From assembly GCF_003259845.1 (NCBI RefSeq), contig NZ_QLMJ01000022.1, positions 151,337-215,336 of the forward strand: a stretch of 64,000 bases of DNA. Reading direction: 5' to 3'. The notes beneath the pieces are model-generated. The model was not told the origin of the DNA. It saw nothing but the letters and a program-made list of their open reading frames with translations, and ran no database searches. The DNA comes from Actinoplanes lutulentus (lineage in GTDB: Bacteria > Actinomycetota > Actinomycetes > Mycobacteriales > Micromonosporaceae). Below are positions 33,753 to 41,765 of the stretch, in pieces (the first letter of the stretch is position 1; every line of letters starts with the position of its first letter). The position numbers and the translations under genes are program-made.

Positions 33753-33896
33753 TTAAATGCACCGCTTGCTGCGGGTTATCGCGGTGGCGCGTCCGGACTC
33801 CGGATACGCCTCATTCCGGATCGCCTGTTGGCGCTGCTCCGAGGTGGGTGTCCAGTCGGGCGGCTGGGTGGTGTTGATCTGCGCCACGTCGTGCAT
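33753..33896 (-). CDS. 47-aa peptide with strong ribosome-binding site
   Basis: ATG 33896 is preceded by AGGAGGAGTCCC, one of the best Shine-Dalgarno sites in the window. The product MHDVAQINTTQPPDWTPTSE continues with RQQAIRNEAYPESGRATAIT and a Cys-containing basic tail. It is hydrophilic and without a signal peptide. Small-ORF translation is plausible, but I recognise no family. Confidence 0.45.
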   Translation of the reverse strand: MHDVAQINTTQPPDWTPTSEQRQQAIRNEAYPESGRATAITRSKRCI

Positions 33897-33989
33897 GGGA
33901 CTCCTCCTGGAACGCTGATGCGTCTTCCTGGAGGGGTGGTACCCCGATCTGCTGCCATCGATGCGGTGAACGCGGTGCCGTTCTTGGAT

Positions 33990-34017
33990 GGTGGGGGTGC
34001 CGGGCCGCACCCCCACC
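33990..34017 (-). terminator. Terminator of the GH9 cellulase gene
   Basis: GGTGGGGGTGC (33990-34000) and GCACCCCCACC (34007-34017) form a perfect 11-bp stem with a six-nt loop, 13 nt beyond the cellulase stop. There is no U-tract. Confidence 0.75.
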
Positions 34018-34030
34018 GAGCTGGATTTCG

Positions 34031-36373
34031 TCAAGTGGTCGTGCAGGTGGCGCCGTTCAGGGCGAACGATGCCGGTGGCGGGTTGGCGCCGGCATGGGTG
34101 CCGTTGAATCCGAAGCTGACCGTGCCGTTCGCGGGCAGGGCGCCGTTGTAGGACGCGTTGGTCGCGGTGACCTGGGTTCCGGATTGGGTGACCGTTGCTG
34201 ACCAGGCCTGTGTCACCTTCTGGCCCGATGCGTAGGGGAACGTCAGAGTCCAGCCGTTGATCGCGCTCGGCCCGTTGGTGATGGTCACCGTCGCGGTGAA
34301 GCCGGTGCTCCAGCTGTTGACCGAGTATCCGACACGGCAGCCGGACACCGGCGACGGCGACACCGAGACAGACGGCGAGACCGACACCGACGGTGACACT
34401 GAGACCGATGGCGAGACCGAGACTGACGGTGACACGGACGGGGAAGCCGAGGGAGACACGGACGGGGAGGGGCCTCCCGGCACCGCGCCCCACACCAGCG
34501 TTGAGCCGTCGAAGAGCGGCACTCCCGCATTCGGTCCCGCTGCCGCCTGATAGGAGGGATCGTTGGCCGGGTTCCACACCCCGCCCTCGGCCACACCGAT
34601 CTTGAGCTGCACCTCCATCCGGTGCGCCGACTGCCCGGCGGGCGCGATGGTGTATCCCGTGCAGTCAACCTCGACGAACCACACGTTCCCCGCGTGCTGA
34701 CGCGCGCTGGTGGGCCCCGGACATCCTTGCGAATACGGCGAGCTCACCGTCAATGCCGCGTCGTCGTCACGAGTGAAGTAGTAGCGGAACTTTCCGCTTG
34801 TCAGCGCGCGGGCCGGGAACGCCGACTTGTTGTAGACCACGACCTTCACCCCGGTCGACCGGGTCTCGTTCTGCATGATGGTGGTATCGACCGACATCTC
34901 CGCGATATCGGGCGGGGACACCACCGGGAAACCGGTCAGCGGAGCACCACCGAATTCCCCATAGAGCCGCGCGACCGCCGATGTGAATCCGGCGTTGTAA
35001 TCCGTCGCCACCTCGTTCATCACGTAATCCGCGCGGCTGTCGGTGTAGGCGTCATCCGGCGACGACGGTCCGCCGACCAAAGCCCCGTACAGAATGTGTC
35101 TCGTCTCCACCGGAACCTGCTGGCTGTCCCACCAGGAGCCGTGAGCCGTACGGTGGTGGGGGTTTTTCGGGGAATTGGCGCCGAAGCCGATCACGTAGCT
35201 GGAGTTGCGCGGGTTGTCGCCGAGGGCATAATTGATCTGGCGGACCGCGAAATCGTGATAGCGCTGCTGGCGGGTTGCATCACTGATGTGATCGCTGTGG
35301 ACCAGCGCGACGAACGCGGTATTCGCCGCATATCGCAGCGCGCCCCACGAGTCGACCACCGCCATGCCACCGGGTGACGTGCGCACTTTCTCGCCGTTGA
35401 CCCCGATCGTGAACCAGTCGAGCCAGCGGTTCGCATCGTCGAGGTACTTCTGTTTGCCGGTCAGCTGGGCGAGTAGAACGTAATTTCCATACTGTTTGTT
35501 GTCCCAGGAAATGGTCCACTTGAACATCTTGGTGCTGGTCTGATTCTCGTTTCCCTGAGCATCATAACCGGCCTCCGCCTTGGCCAGATAGGACGCGTCA
35601 CCGGTCGCCCGGTGCAACCAGATCGCGCCCCAGACCAGTTCGTCGGCGTAACCGCTCCAGGAGCGATAGAACGACGTCGCATCGGTGATGCATTCGTGAT
35701 AGCTCTTGCGCACCCGATCGGCGAACGCGTAAAGCTGCTTCGCGTGCGTGAGCAAAGTGTCGGCATAGGACGGGTCGGTCGGGCGGAAAACCAGCGAGCT
35801 CGCTGCCATCGCCGCTGCCGTCTCCGCCGCCAGCTCACTGCCACCACAGCTCACATCGATTTTGTACGCCGGACGCGCCATCGGCATAACCTCAGCCGGA
35901 CCCCACCATTTGTGGTCGTCGTCCCCTTTGCCGACCTGTCCGTAAAGAACGTCGGCGCTCGGGTGGGCCTTGATGAAGTAATCGTTTGGCACCCGCAGGT
36001 TGTTCAGCAGATGGGTGAGCTGCCCGGAGTTGCTGTACGCGGCCCGGTTCTCCACCGCGCCCCAGGCCAGCATGGTGGTGGTGAACGCCATCGGCAGGCC
36101 GAACTTGACGTGGTCGCCGGCGTCGTACCAGCCGCCGGTCAGATCGAGGCCGGCGTCGGCGCCGTCGGTCATGGCTGAGTCGCCGCGCCAGGAGACCCGG
36201 TTCCACGATGGTTTGTCGCCGCTGACCTGGGCTTCGTAGAAGAGCAGCGATTTCTGGAGCGCTTCACCGTAGCTGTACGGGGGAGCAGCGGCGGCGTCGG
36301 AGGGTGAGGCCACCCAGAGCAGGCCGGCGCCGAGAGCGGCGGCCGCGAGGATGGCGGGGATTCTCAATTTCAT
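34031..36373 (-). CDS. Secreted GH9 cellulase with CBM3c and CBM2
   Basis: ATG 36373 gives 780 aa (GAGGTGGGA upstream; GTG 36385 is an alternative). A signal peptide ends near DAAAA. The GH9 domain (about 35-480) has GGWYDAGDHVKFGLPMA with the catalytic Asp pair, and the acid Glu in DYVMNEVATDYNAGF. A family 3c module follows (about 495-640: PDIAEMSVDTTI, YYFTRDDDA). A Ser/Pro/Val linker of 18-bp DNA units (34353-34442) leads to a CBM2 (GCRVGYSVNSWSTGFTATVT). This architecture is that of processive endoglucanases such as Thermobifida Cel9A. A CebR operator sits in the promoter. Confidence 0.95.
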   Translation of the reverse strand: MKLRIPAILAAAALGAGLLWVASPSDAAAAPPYSYGEALQKSLLFYEAQVSGDKPSWNRVSWRGDSAMTDGADAGLDLTGGWYDAGDHVKFGLPMAFTTTMLAWGAVENRAAYSNSGQLTHLLNNLRVPNDYFIKAHPSADVLYGQVGKGDDDHKWWGPAEVMPMARPAYKIDVSCGGSELAAETAAAMAASSLVFRPTDPSYADTLLTHAKQLYAFADRVRKSYHECITDATSFYRSWSGYADELVWGAIWLHRATGDASYLAKAEAGYDAQGNENQTSTKMFKWTISWDNKQYGNYVLLAQLTGKQKYLDDANRWLDWFTIGVNGEKVRTSPGGMAVVDSWGALRYAANTAFVALVHSDHISDATRQQRYHDFAVRQINYALGDNPRNSSYVIGFGANSPKNPHHRTAHGSWWDSQQVPVETRHILYGALVGGPSSPDDAYTDSRADYVMNEVATDYNAGFTSAVARLYGEFGGAPLTGFPVVSPPDIAEMSVDTTIMQNETRSTGVKVVVYNKSAFPARALTSGKFRYYFTRDDDAALTVSSPYSQGCPGPTSARQHAGNVWFVEVDCTGYTIAPAGQSAHRMEVQLKIGVAEGGVWNPANDPSYQAAAGPNAGVPLFDGSTLVWGAVPGGPSPSVSPSASPSVSPSVSVSPSVSVSPSVSVSPSVSVSPSPVSGCRVGYSVNSWSTGFTATVTITNGPSAINGWTLTFPYASGQKVTQAWSATVTQSGTQVTATNASYNGALPANGTVSFGFNGTHAGANPPPASFALNGATCTTT
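34353..34442 (-). repeat. 18-bp repeats encoding the cellulase linker
   Basis: Read on the plus strand, five contiguous 18-bp units begin at 34353 (GACGGCGACACCGAGACA), 34371, 34389, 34407 and 34425, and specify a repeated Val-Ser-Pro-Ser-Val-Ser linker on the coding strand. Linker repeats are common in cellulases; the exact 18-bp period matches other arrays in this window. Confidence 0.75.
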
Positions 36374-36406
36374 CGGCGGTCCCACCTCAGAAGACAGTGA
36401 CCGTCA

Positions 36407-36434
36407 TCGTTACATGGGAGCGCTCCCATTTCAA
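36407..36434 (-). promoter_or_regulatory. Cellulase promoter with exact CebR box in its spacer
   Basis: On the minus strand TTGAAA (36434-36429), a 16-nt spacer and TAACGA (36412-36407) form the promoter. The spacer contains TGGGAGCGCTCCCA (36428-36415), the 14-bp palindrome bound by the cello-oligosaccharide repressor CebR (CelR in Thermobifida). Repression would be relieved by cellobiose-type inducers. The box lies 42 nt upstream of the cellulase ATG. Confidence 0.88.
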
Positions 36435-36539
36435 GAATGTTACGAAGTGCCCCGCAGCGGAGGGGGCACGGATCAGGCGTTGGGATTAACCGGATCGAGC
36501 GGTAGTCGCGGGAACAGAATTGCCCGGCGGTCTCGTCAG

Positions 36540-37301
36540 GTGTCAACTTTGCAAGTGCGCTCAGACATCATCACGGAACGTGACCTGGACGCCGGGCTCG
36601 CTACCGTCAGGTTTTCCGGGACGCTGAGCTCGGAGACGGCTGGGCTACTGAACGCCGCCGTCGGCCGGGCCGCCGCTGAATGTCCAGCGGCTGTGGTCGT
36701 CGACCTGTCGGAACTGAACCCTGTCGCCGGTCCCGCGGTGAGCGTCCTTCCGGCGCTGACCCGGCACGCCAGCCGGACCTGGGGCGTGCCGGTGCTGCTC
36801 TGCGGGGCGGCTGCCGAGATCGTCCGGGAGCTCGGGTCGCAGCGTGGCTCGGTCGCGCTCTACGACCGACGCGACGATGCGGTGCTGGCGATTCGGGCCG
36901 GTGTCCCTCGCTGGGCGTGCGAGCACCTGACGCCGGCACCGGAGAGCGTCGCGGCGGCCCGCCGCGTCGTCGGGGAGTCGTGCGAGGCCTGGGGGTTGGG
37001 ACAACTGCGCGACCGGGCCTGCCTGGTCGTGTCGGAGCTGGCCACCAACGCGATCCAGCACACCGGCTCTGGCTTCGGGGTGATGGTCTCGGGTACGCCG
37101 GTGTTCCTGCGCATCGGCGTACGCGATGGAAGCTCGGCGCCGCCTCGGATCATCAACCTGCCCGGGACGTCGGGCGCGATCGTGCCGGCCGGCAGCGGCC
37201 GGGGCCTGCGCATCGTCGCCGGCCTGGCGTCACACTGGGGCTGCACCGCGCTGAACACGGGCAAGATCGTCTGGGCGCTCCTGCGGATCCCGCCGAGCTG
37301 A
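36540..37301 (+). CDS. STAS domain fused to RsbW-type ATPase
   Basis: A 253-aa protein from GTG 36540. Residues about 1-110 are a STAS-like domain (LATVRFSGTLSSETAGLLNA, AAVVVDLSELNPVAGPAVSV) with Pro-Val-Ala in place of the usual phosphorylatable Ser motif. Residues about 125-253 are a HATPase_c_2 kinase (N-box VVSELATNAIQHTGSG, G-box GSGRGLRIVAGLASHWG). Combining antagonist-like and kinase-like modules in one chain suggests a self-contained partner-switch or a regulator of one. No ribosome-binding site is obvious and the start may differ. The gene diverges from the cellulase. Confidence 0.8.
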   Translation: MSTLQVRSDIITERDLDAGLATVRFSGTLSSETAGLLNAAVGRAAAECPAAVVVDLSELNPVAGPAVSVLPALTRHASRTWGVPVLLCGAAAEIVRELGSQRGSVALYDRRDDAVLAIRAGVPRWACEHLTPAPESVAAARRVVGESCEAWGLGQLRDRACLVVSELATNAIQHTGSGFGVMVSGTPVFLRIGVRDGSSAPPRIINLPGTSGAIVPAGSGRGLRIVAGLASHWGCTALNTGKIVWALLRIPPS

Positions 37302-37475
37302 GCCGCCCCGCTTGCCTCAGCCCTCAGCCCTCCTGAGCCGTCCGCTCGCCTCAGCCCTTCTGAGCCCTCGCCCGCGGGGCCGGGAACCGGAACCGGCTCG
37401 ATCACGCTCGGCCCTGGACTGCCGGAGCGGCCCGTGAAAGATTGACTGAAACCGATTCTTTGCGGGGAGGTCGGG

Positions 37476-38615
37476 ATGGTGGTCGGAGTATGGCTGGTCG
37501 GTGCCCGTGGCTCGGTGGCGGTGACCAGCGTCGTCGGAGCTCTTGCGGTGCGAGCCGGGCTTGCCGAGCCGGTCGGGATGGTCACCGAGGCGTTGCCGCT
37601 TCGGGATGCGGCGCTGCCGTCGCTGTCCGATCTGGTGTTCGGCGGGCATGACATCACCGCTGTTCCGCTGGGCAAGAAAGCCGAGTCGCTCGCCGCGGCG
37701 GGTGTATTGCCGGCGGGGATCGTCGCGTCGCTGAGTGCCGAACTCGTTGCCCTGGAACGGGAGGTCCAGCCGCTGCCGGTGGGGGAGACCCCGTGGGAGA
37801 CGGCGGGATTGATCGCCGCGGACATCGCGCGGTTCCGGGAGCGGCACGGCCTCGAACGGGTCGTGGTGATCAACGTGTCGTCGACCGAACCGGCCGTTTC
37901 TGATCACCCGGCGCACGCAGAGCTCGCGGTTCTCGAACGGGCGTTGCAGAGTGGCGAGCAGGTGTTGCCGGGTAGTGCGCTCGCCGCGTACGCCGCATTT
38001 CGGGCCGGGTGCGCTTTCGTCGACTTCACCCCGTCGACCGGGGCACGGCTGCCGGCGCTGGAGGAGCTTGCCGCTCGGGAGGGGCTGCCCTATGCGGGGC
38101 GGGACGGGAAGACCGGCGAGACCCTGGTGAAGTCGGTGCTGGCGCCGATGTTCGCGATGCGGAACCTGCGCGTGCGGTCGTGGTCAGGCACGAACCTGCT
38201 CGGTGGTGGTGACGGCGCGAACCTGGTTGATCCGGCCGCCAACGCCGCGAAGGCCGGCAGCAAGCAGCGGGTTCTCAAGGAGACGCTCGGATATCAGCCG
38301 CAGGGGCACAGCCTCATCGAGTACGTCGACGACATCGGCGACTTCAAGACGGCGTGGGATCTGATCACGTTCACCGGGTTCCTCGGTGTCGGCATGCGGA
38401 TGGAGTTCAGCTGGCACGGCTGTGATTCGGCGCTGGCCGCGCCGCTCGTACTGGATCTGGCCCGGCTGGTCGCGGCGGCGCATGCCGCCGGGCGCAGCGG
38501 GCCGTTGACCGAGCTCGCGTTCTTCTTCAAGGATCCGATCGGCGAGGTGCCGCACGGGCTGGCCGACCAATGGGCGCTGCTGAGCCGGTTCGCCCGAGAG
38601 CTACCCGATGCCTGA
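37476..38615 (+). CDS. Inositol-3-phosphate synthase-like cyclase of the ebo cluster
   Basis: A 379-aa NAD-dependent cyclase of the myo-inositol-1-phosphate synthase family: Rossmann start VGVWLVGARGSVAVTSVVGA, VVVINVSSTEP, AFVDFTPSTGARLPAL, the lysine-rich core GRDGKTGETLVKSVLAPMF, and GTNLLGGGDGANLVDP followed by KAGSKQRVLKETLG. GGGGAGG precedes ATG 37476. It is the first gene of a seven-gene coupled cluster and overlaps the prenyltransferase gene by eight nt. Canonical ebo clusters encode a 3-dehydroquinate synthase-like EboD; this enzyme, also an NAD-using carbocycle former, may take that role. The actual substrate is unknown. Confidence 0.8.
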   Translation: MVVGVWLVGARGSVAVTSVVGALAVRAGLAEPVGMVTEALPLRDAALPSLSDLVFGGHDITAVPLGKKAESLAAAGVLPAGIVASLSAELVALEREVQPLPVGETPWETAGLIAADIARFRERHGLERVVVINVSSTEPAVSDHPAHAELAVLERALQSGEQVLPGSALAAYAAFRAGCAFVDFTPSTGARLPALEELAAREGLPYAGRDGKTGETLVKSVLAPMFAMRNLRVRSWSGTNLLGGGDGANLVDPAANAAKAGSKQRVLKETLGYQPQGHSLIEYVDDIGDFKTAWDLITFTGFLGVGMRMEFSWHGCDSALAAPLVLDLARLVAAAHAAGRSGPLTELAFFFKDPIGEVPHGLADQWALLSRFARELPDA

Positions 38616-39528
38616 GCCAGGGCCCGGGCGGCCTCGGTGGCGTGATCTGGCTGAGTTGGTCCGGGCGCCGGCGGCGCTCTCCGTGCCCGGGGATGCCGTG
38701 GCCGGGGCCGCGGCGGCCGGTCGGCTCGGGCCGCGTACCGGTGGGCTGGCCGCCGCCTCGGTGTGTCTGTACTGGGCCGGGATGGCCGCCAACGATTGGG
38801 CTGACCGGGAGCTTGATGCCGTGGAGCGCCCGGAGCGGCCCATCCCGTCGGGGCGGGTCAGCCCGGGGCAGGCTCTTGCGGTGGCGGCCGGGCTCACCGT
38901 GGCCGGGGTCGGCATCGCCGCTCTCGCCGGTGGGCGGCGGGCCGCGGCGGTGGCGGTTCCGCTCGCGGGGACGGTCTGGGTTTATGACCTGTGGGCCAAG
39001 AACACGGCTGCCGGGCCGGCGGTGATGGCTGCCTGTCGTGGATTGGATGTGCTGCTCGGCGCCAGCGGAGGCCGCATCCGGTCGGCGGTGCCGGCGGCGC
39101 TGACGATGGCCGCGCACACCGGCACGGTCACCGTACTTTCCCAGCGTGAGGTGTCCGGCGGGAGCACAGCGCTTCCGCTGTCCACATTGGCCGCGACCGC
39201 CGTCCTGGCCGGTGCGGCAACGGGAAATTCCGGCCCAGCATTAGGAAGAGCCGGCACAGCAGCGGGAAGAACGGAAAAGTCGTTCGGCGCCGCGGCGAGT
39301 CTCGGGCTCGCCGCCTGGTATGCCGCTTGGTTCGGCTCGGCGCAAGTCAAGGCCGCCGCCGAACCCTCCGCGCAGCGGATCCGGGCCGCGGTGGGCGCGG
39401 GGATCACCGGGATGCCGCCGCTGCAGGGAGCCTTGACCGCGCGGGCCGGAGCACCGGTCACCGCGATCGCTCTCGCCGCCGCCGCGCCGCTCGCGAAACG
39501 CCTGGCCAGGGTGGTGTCGCCGACGTGA
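38608..39528 (+). CDS. eboC: UbiA-family prenyltransferase, EboC-like
   Basis: A 306-aa integral membrane prenyltransferase with about eight to nine helices. The first Asp-rich motif is N62-D63-W-A-D66-R-E-L-D70, followed by RPERPIPSGRVSPGQA, typical of UbiA. The second motif is reduced to YDLWAKNTAAG. The acceptor-binding region ACRGLDVLLGASGG is present. It would transfer a prenyl group to a cyclic acceptor at the membrane. Its start overlaps the cyclase stop, and its stop overlaps GTG 39525 as GTGA. Confidence 0.85.
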   Translation: MPEPGPGRPRWRDLAELVRAPAALSVPGDAVAGAAAAGRLGPRTGGLAAASVCLYWAGMAANDWADRELDAVERPERPIPSGRVSPGQALAVAAGLTVAGVGIAALAGGRRAAAVAVPLAGTVWVYDLWAKNTAAGPAVMAACRGLDVLLGASGGRIRSAVPAALTMAAHTGTVTVLSQREVSGGSTALPLSTLAATAVLAGAATGNSGPALGRAGTAAGRTEKSFGAAASLGLAAWYAAWFGSAQVKAAAEPSAQRIRAAVGAGITGMPPLQGALTARAGAPVTAIALAAAAPLAKRLARVVSPT

Positions 39529-40352
39529 GCCGGGCGAGGTTCGGATATGGGACCAACGGGTTCGGCAACCATCGATTGCCCGAGGCGCTGCGGGTCATTG
39601 CCGATCTTGGGTACGAAGGTGTCGCGCTGACCCTGGACACCAACCACCTGGACCCGTTCGCTCCTGATCTCGCCCGTCGCACCGCCGATGTGGCCGCCGA
39701 CCTGGAGCGGCTCGGGCTGGCCGTGGTGATCGAGACCGGGGCGCGTTACCTGCTCGACCCGTGGCACAAGCATTCGCCGACATTCATGCACGACGATCCG
39801 GAACTGCGCCTGGATTATCTGCGCCGGGCCGTGGACATCGGGGCTGAGCTGGGTGCGGAAGCTGTCTCGTTCTGGGCCGGGACCGCACCGTCCGGCATCG
39901 ATGACGTTTGGGACCGATTGGTCCGGGGCTGTGCCGCCATCGTCGAGCACGCGACCGCGCGGGGCGTGACGCTGGGTTTTGAGCCGGAGCCGGGCATGCT
40001 CGTCGAGGACCTGGCCGGGTGGCGGCGGCTGCATGCCGATCTCGGGGAGCCGGCCGCGTTCGGGCTGACCCTGGACATCGGGCACTGTCGCTGCCTGGAG
40101 CCGCTGCCCGTGCCGGAATCGGTGATCGAGGCCGGGCCGTACCTGGTCAACGTGCAGATCGACGACATGCGCCGGGGCGTGCACGAGCACCTGGAATTCG
40201 GCGAGGGCGAGATCGACTTCCCGCCGGTGCTGGCGGCGCTCGACACGACCGGCTATCGCGGTCTGGTCGCCGTGGAGCTGCCCCGGCACTCGCACGCGGG
40301 ACCGGCGGTGGCGGCCCGATCTCTCGAATTCCTGAGGAAGGCGGCCGGATGA
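39525..40352 (+). CDS. Sugar phosphate isomerase/epimerase-like TIM barrel
   Basis: A 275-aa xylose-isomerase-like barrel. Start GTG 39525 overlaps the previous stop. Metal-site motifs are visible: VVIETGARYLLDPWHKHSP, TLGFEPEPGMLVEDL (Glu), LTLDIGHCRC (Asp, His), VNVQIDDMRRGVHEHLEFGEGEIDF (Asp, His) and VAVELPRHSHAGP (Glu). Such enzymes isomerise or epimerise sugars, inosose or related polyols, which suits a neighbouring inositol-phosphate synthase. It is an extra gene relative to the minimal ebo set, and overlaps eboA (ATGA). Confidence 0.85.
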   Translation: MSRARFGYGTNGFGNHRLPEALRVIADLGYEGVALTLDTNHLDPFAPDLARRTADVAADLERLGLAVVIETGARYLLDPWHKHSPTFMHDDPELRLDYLRRAVDIGAELGAEAVSFWAGTAPSGIDDVWDRLVRGCAAIVEHATARGVTLGFEPEPGMLVEDLAGWRRLHADLGEPAAFGLTLDIGHCRCLEPLPVPESVIEAGPYLVNVQIDDMRRGVHEHLEFGEGEIDFPPVLAALDTTGYRGLVAVELPRHSHAGPAVAARSLEFLRKAAG

Positions 40353-40912
40353 CTCCCGTGGAATTGCGCGACGCTCTTGGCGCGAACGGCTGGCTCGACG
40401 AGGCGATCGTCCGCATTCGCAAAGACCCGGCCGCGATCGGCGGGCTGTTTCCGGCGGCCGGCCGGCGCTGTGGGCGTGGATCGGTCGCGCCGGGCTGGAC
40501 GGCGGACGAGGCCGCGCGGGCATTGATGCTGGTCGAGGCGCCTGCGGAGGCGGAAACCCTTTATCGGTACGGCGACGCGGACGAGAAACGGGCCGTGCTC
40601 AGGGCGATGCCATTGCTCTCGGGGCGCGACGAGATGGTCTCGGTGCTGCACGACGCCTTGCGTACGAATGACACCCGGCTCGTGGCCGCCGCGCTCGGAC
40701 CGTGCGCGACCGTCCTCGACGCTGCCGCATGGCGGCAAGGGGTTCTTAAATGTGTCTTCATGGGCATTCCGCTGGCCGCCGTGCACGGGTTGCGCGAGCG
40801 CGCGGATGCCGGACTCGCTGACATGTTGCGGGCGTTCGCCCGTGAAAGAGAAGCGGCCGGGCGGGAGGTGCCGGCCGACGCCCGAGAATTGCTGGACCAG
40901 TTGGGGGCCTGA
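40349..40912 (+). CDS. eboA: EboA-domain protein
   Basis: A 187-aa helical protein starting at ATG 40349, overlapping the previous stop. It has the repeated-helix character of EboA: NGWLDEAIVRIRKDPAAIGG, FPAAGRRCGRG, AARALMLVEAPAEAETLYRY, EKRAVLRAMPLLSGRDEMV, ATVLDAAAWRQGVLKCVFMG IPL (split here) and a C-terminal ADMLRAFAREREAAGR helix. EboA has no assigned biochemistry; in cyanobacteria the ebo genes are needed for placement of scytonemin monomer in the periplasm. The stop overlaps the TatD-like start as TGATG. Confidence 0.82.
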   Translation: MTPVELRDALGANGWLDEAIVRIRKDPAAIGGLFPAAGRRCGRGSVAPGWTADEAARALMLVEAPAEAETLYRYGDADEKRAVLRAMPLLSGRDEMVSVLHDALRTNDTRLVAAALGPCATVLDAAAWRQGVLKCVFMGIPLAAVHGLRERADAGLADMLRAFAREREAAGREVPADARELLDQLGA

Positions 40913-41763
40913 TGCGCATCTTCGACCCACACATCCACATGACGTCCCGCACGACCGACGACTACGAACGGATGGCCGCGGCCGGAGTCCGCGCCATTGT
41001 CGAGCCGGCGTTCTGGCTCGGCCAGCCACGCACCGGACCGGCGTCCTTCACCGACTATTTCGACGCGCTGATCGGCTGGGAGCCGTTCCGGGCGAGCCAA
41101 TTCGGCATCCGGCATCACGCGACGATCGCGCTCAATCCGAAAGAGGCGAACGATCCGCGCTGCCGGCCGGTCCTCGACCTGCTGCCGCGCTATCTGGCGA
41201 AGGACGGCGTGGTCGCGGTCGGCGAGATCGGGTACGACTCGATGACCGCCGCCGAGGACGAGGCGTTCGCCGCGCAGCTCGCCCTCGCCGTCGAGCACGA
41301 GCTGCCCGCGCTGGTGCACACCCCGCACCGGGACAAGGCGCGCGGCACGGAACGCAGCATCGCCGTGGTCGCCGAGTCCGGAATTGTTCCCTCGCGGGTG
41401 GTGCTCGACCACCTCAACGAGCTCACCGTCGCGGCCGCGCTGGACGCGGGCCTGTGGGCCGGGTTCTCGATCTACCCGGACACCAAGATGTCGCCGTCCC
41501 GGATGGTCAAGATCCTTCATGAGTACGGCCTGGAACGCGTCCTGGTGAACTCGGCCGCGGACTGGGGGCGCTCCGATCCGCTGCTCACCGTCCGCACCGC
41601 CGAGGAAATGCTCGCCGGCGGATTCACCAAGGACGATGTGGACAAGGTGTTGTGGCGTAATCCGGTCGCGTTCTTCAGCCAATCCGGACGGCTCGACCTG
41701 GCCGACCGGAACGACTCGGAAGCCACGTTCGCCGGCAACTCGATCCTGCGCGGAGGAAGCTGA
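40912..41763 (+). CDS. eboB: TatD-like metal-dependent hydrolase, EboB-like
   Basis: A 283-aa amidohydrolase-fold enzyme. Metal ligands are in FDPHIHM (H7, H9), VGEIGYDSM (Glu), LVHTPHRDK (His), VLDHLNE (His) and VNSAADWGRSDP (Asp). The protein differs from housekeeping TatD DNases in its ebo-type segments (AIVEPAFWLGQPRTGPASF, FSIYPDTKMSPSRMV). The likely role is hydrolysis of a phosphoester or amide of the pathway metabolite; the substrate is unknown. It begins at the last base of the eboA stop and is followed by eboE after two nt. Confidence 0.87.
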   Translation: MRIFDPHIHMTSRTTDDYERMAAAGVRAIVEPAFWLGQPRTGPASFTDYFDALIGWEPFRASQFGIRHHATIALNPKEANDPRCRPVLDLLPRYLAKDGVVAVGEIGYDSMTAAEDEAFAAQLALAVEHELPALVHTPHRDKARGTERSIAVVAESGIVPSRVVLDHLNELTVAAALDAGLWAGFSIYPDTKMSPSRMVKILHEYGLERVLVNSAADWGRSDPLLTVRTAEEMLAGGFTKDDVDKVLWRNPVAFFSQSGRLDLADRNDSEATFAGNSILRGGS

Positions 41764-41765
41764 CG

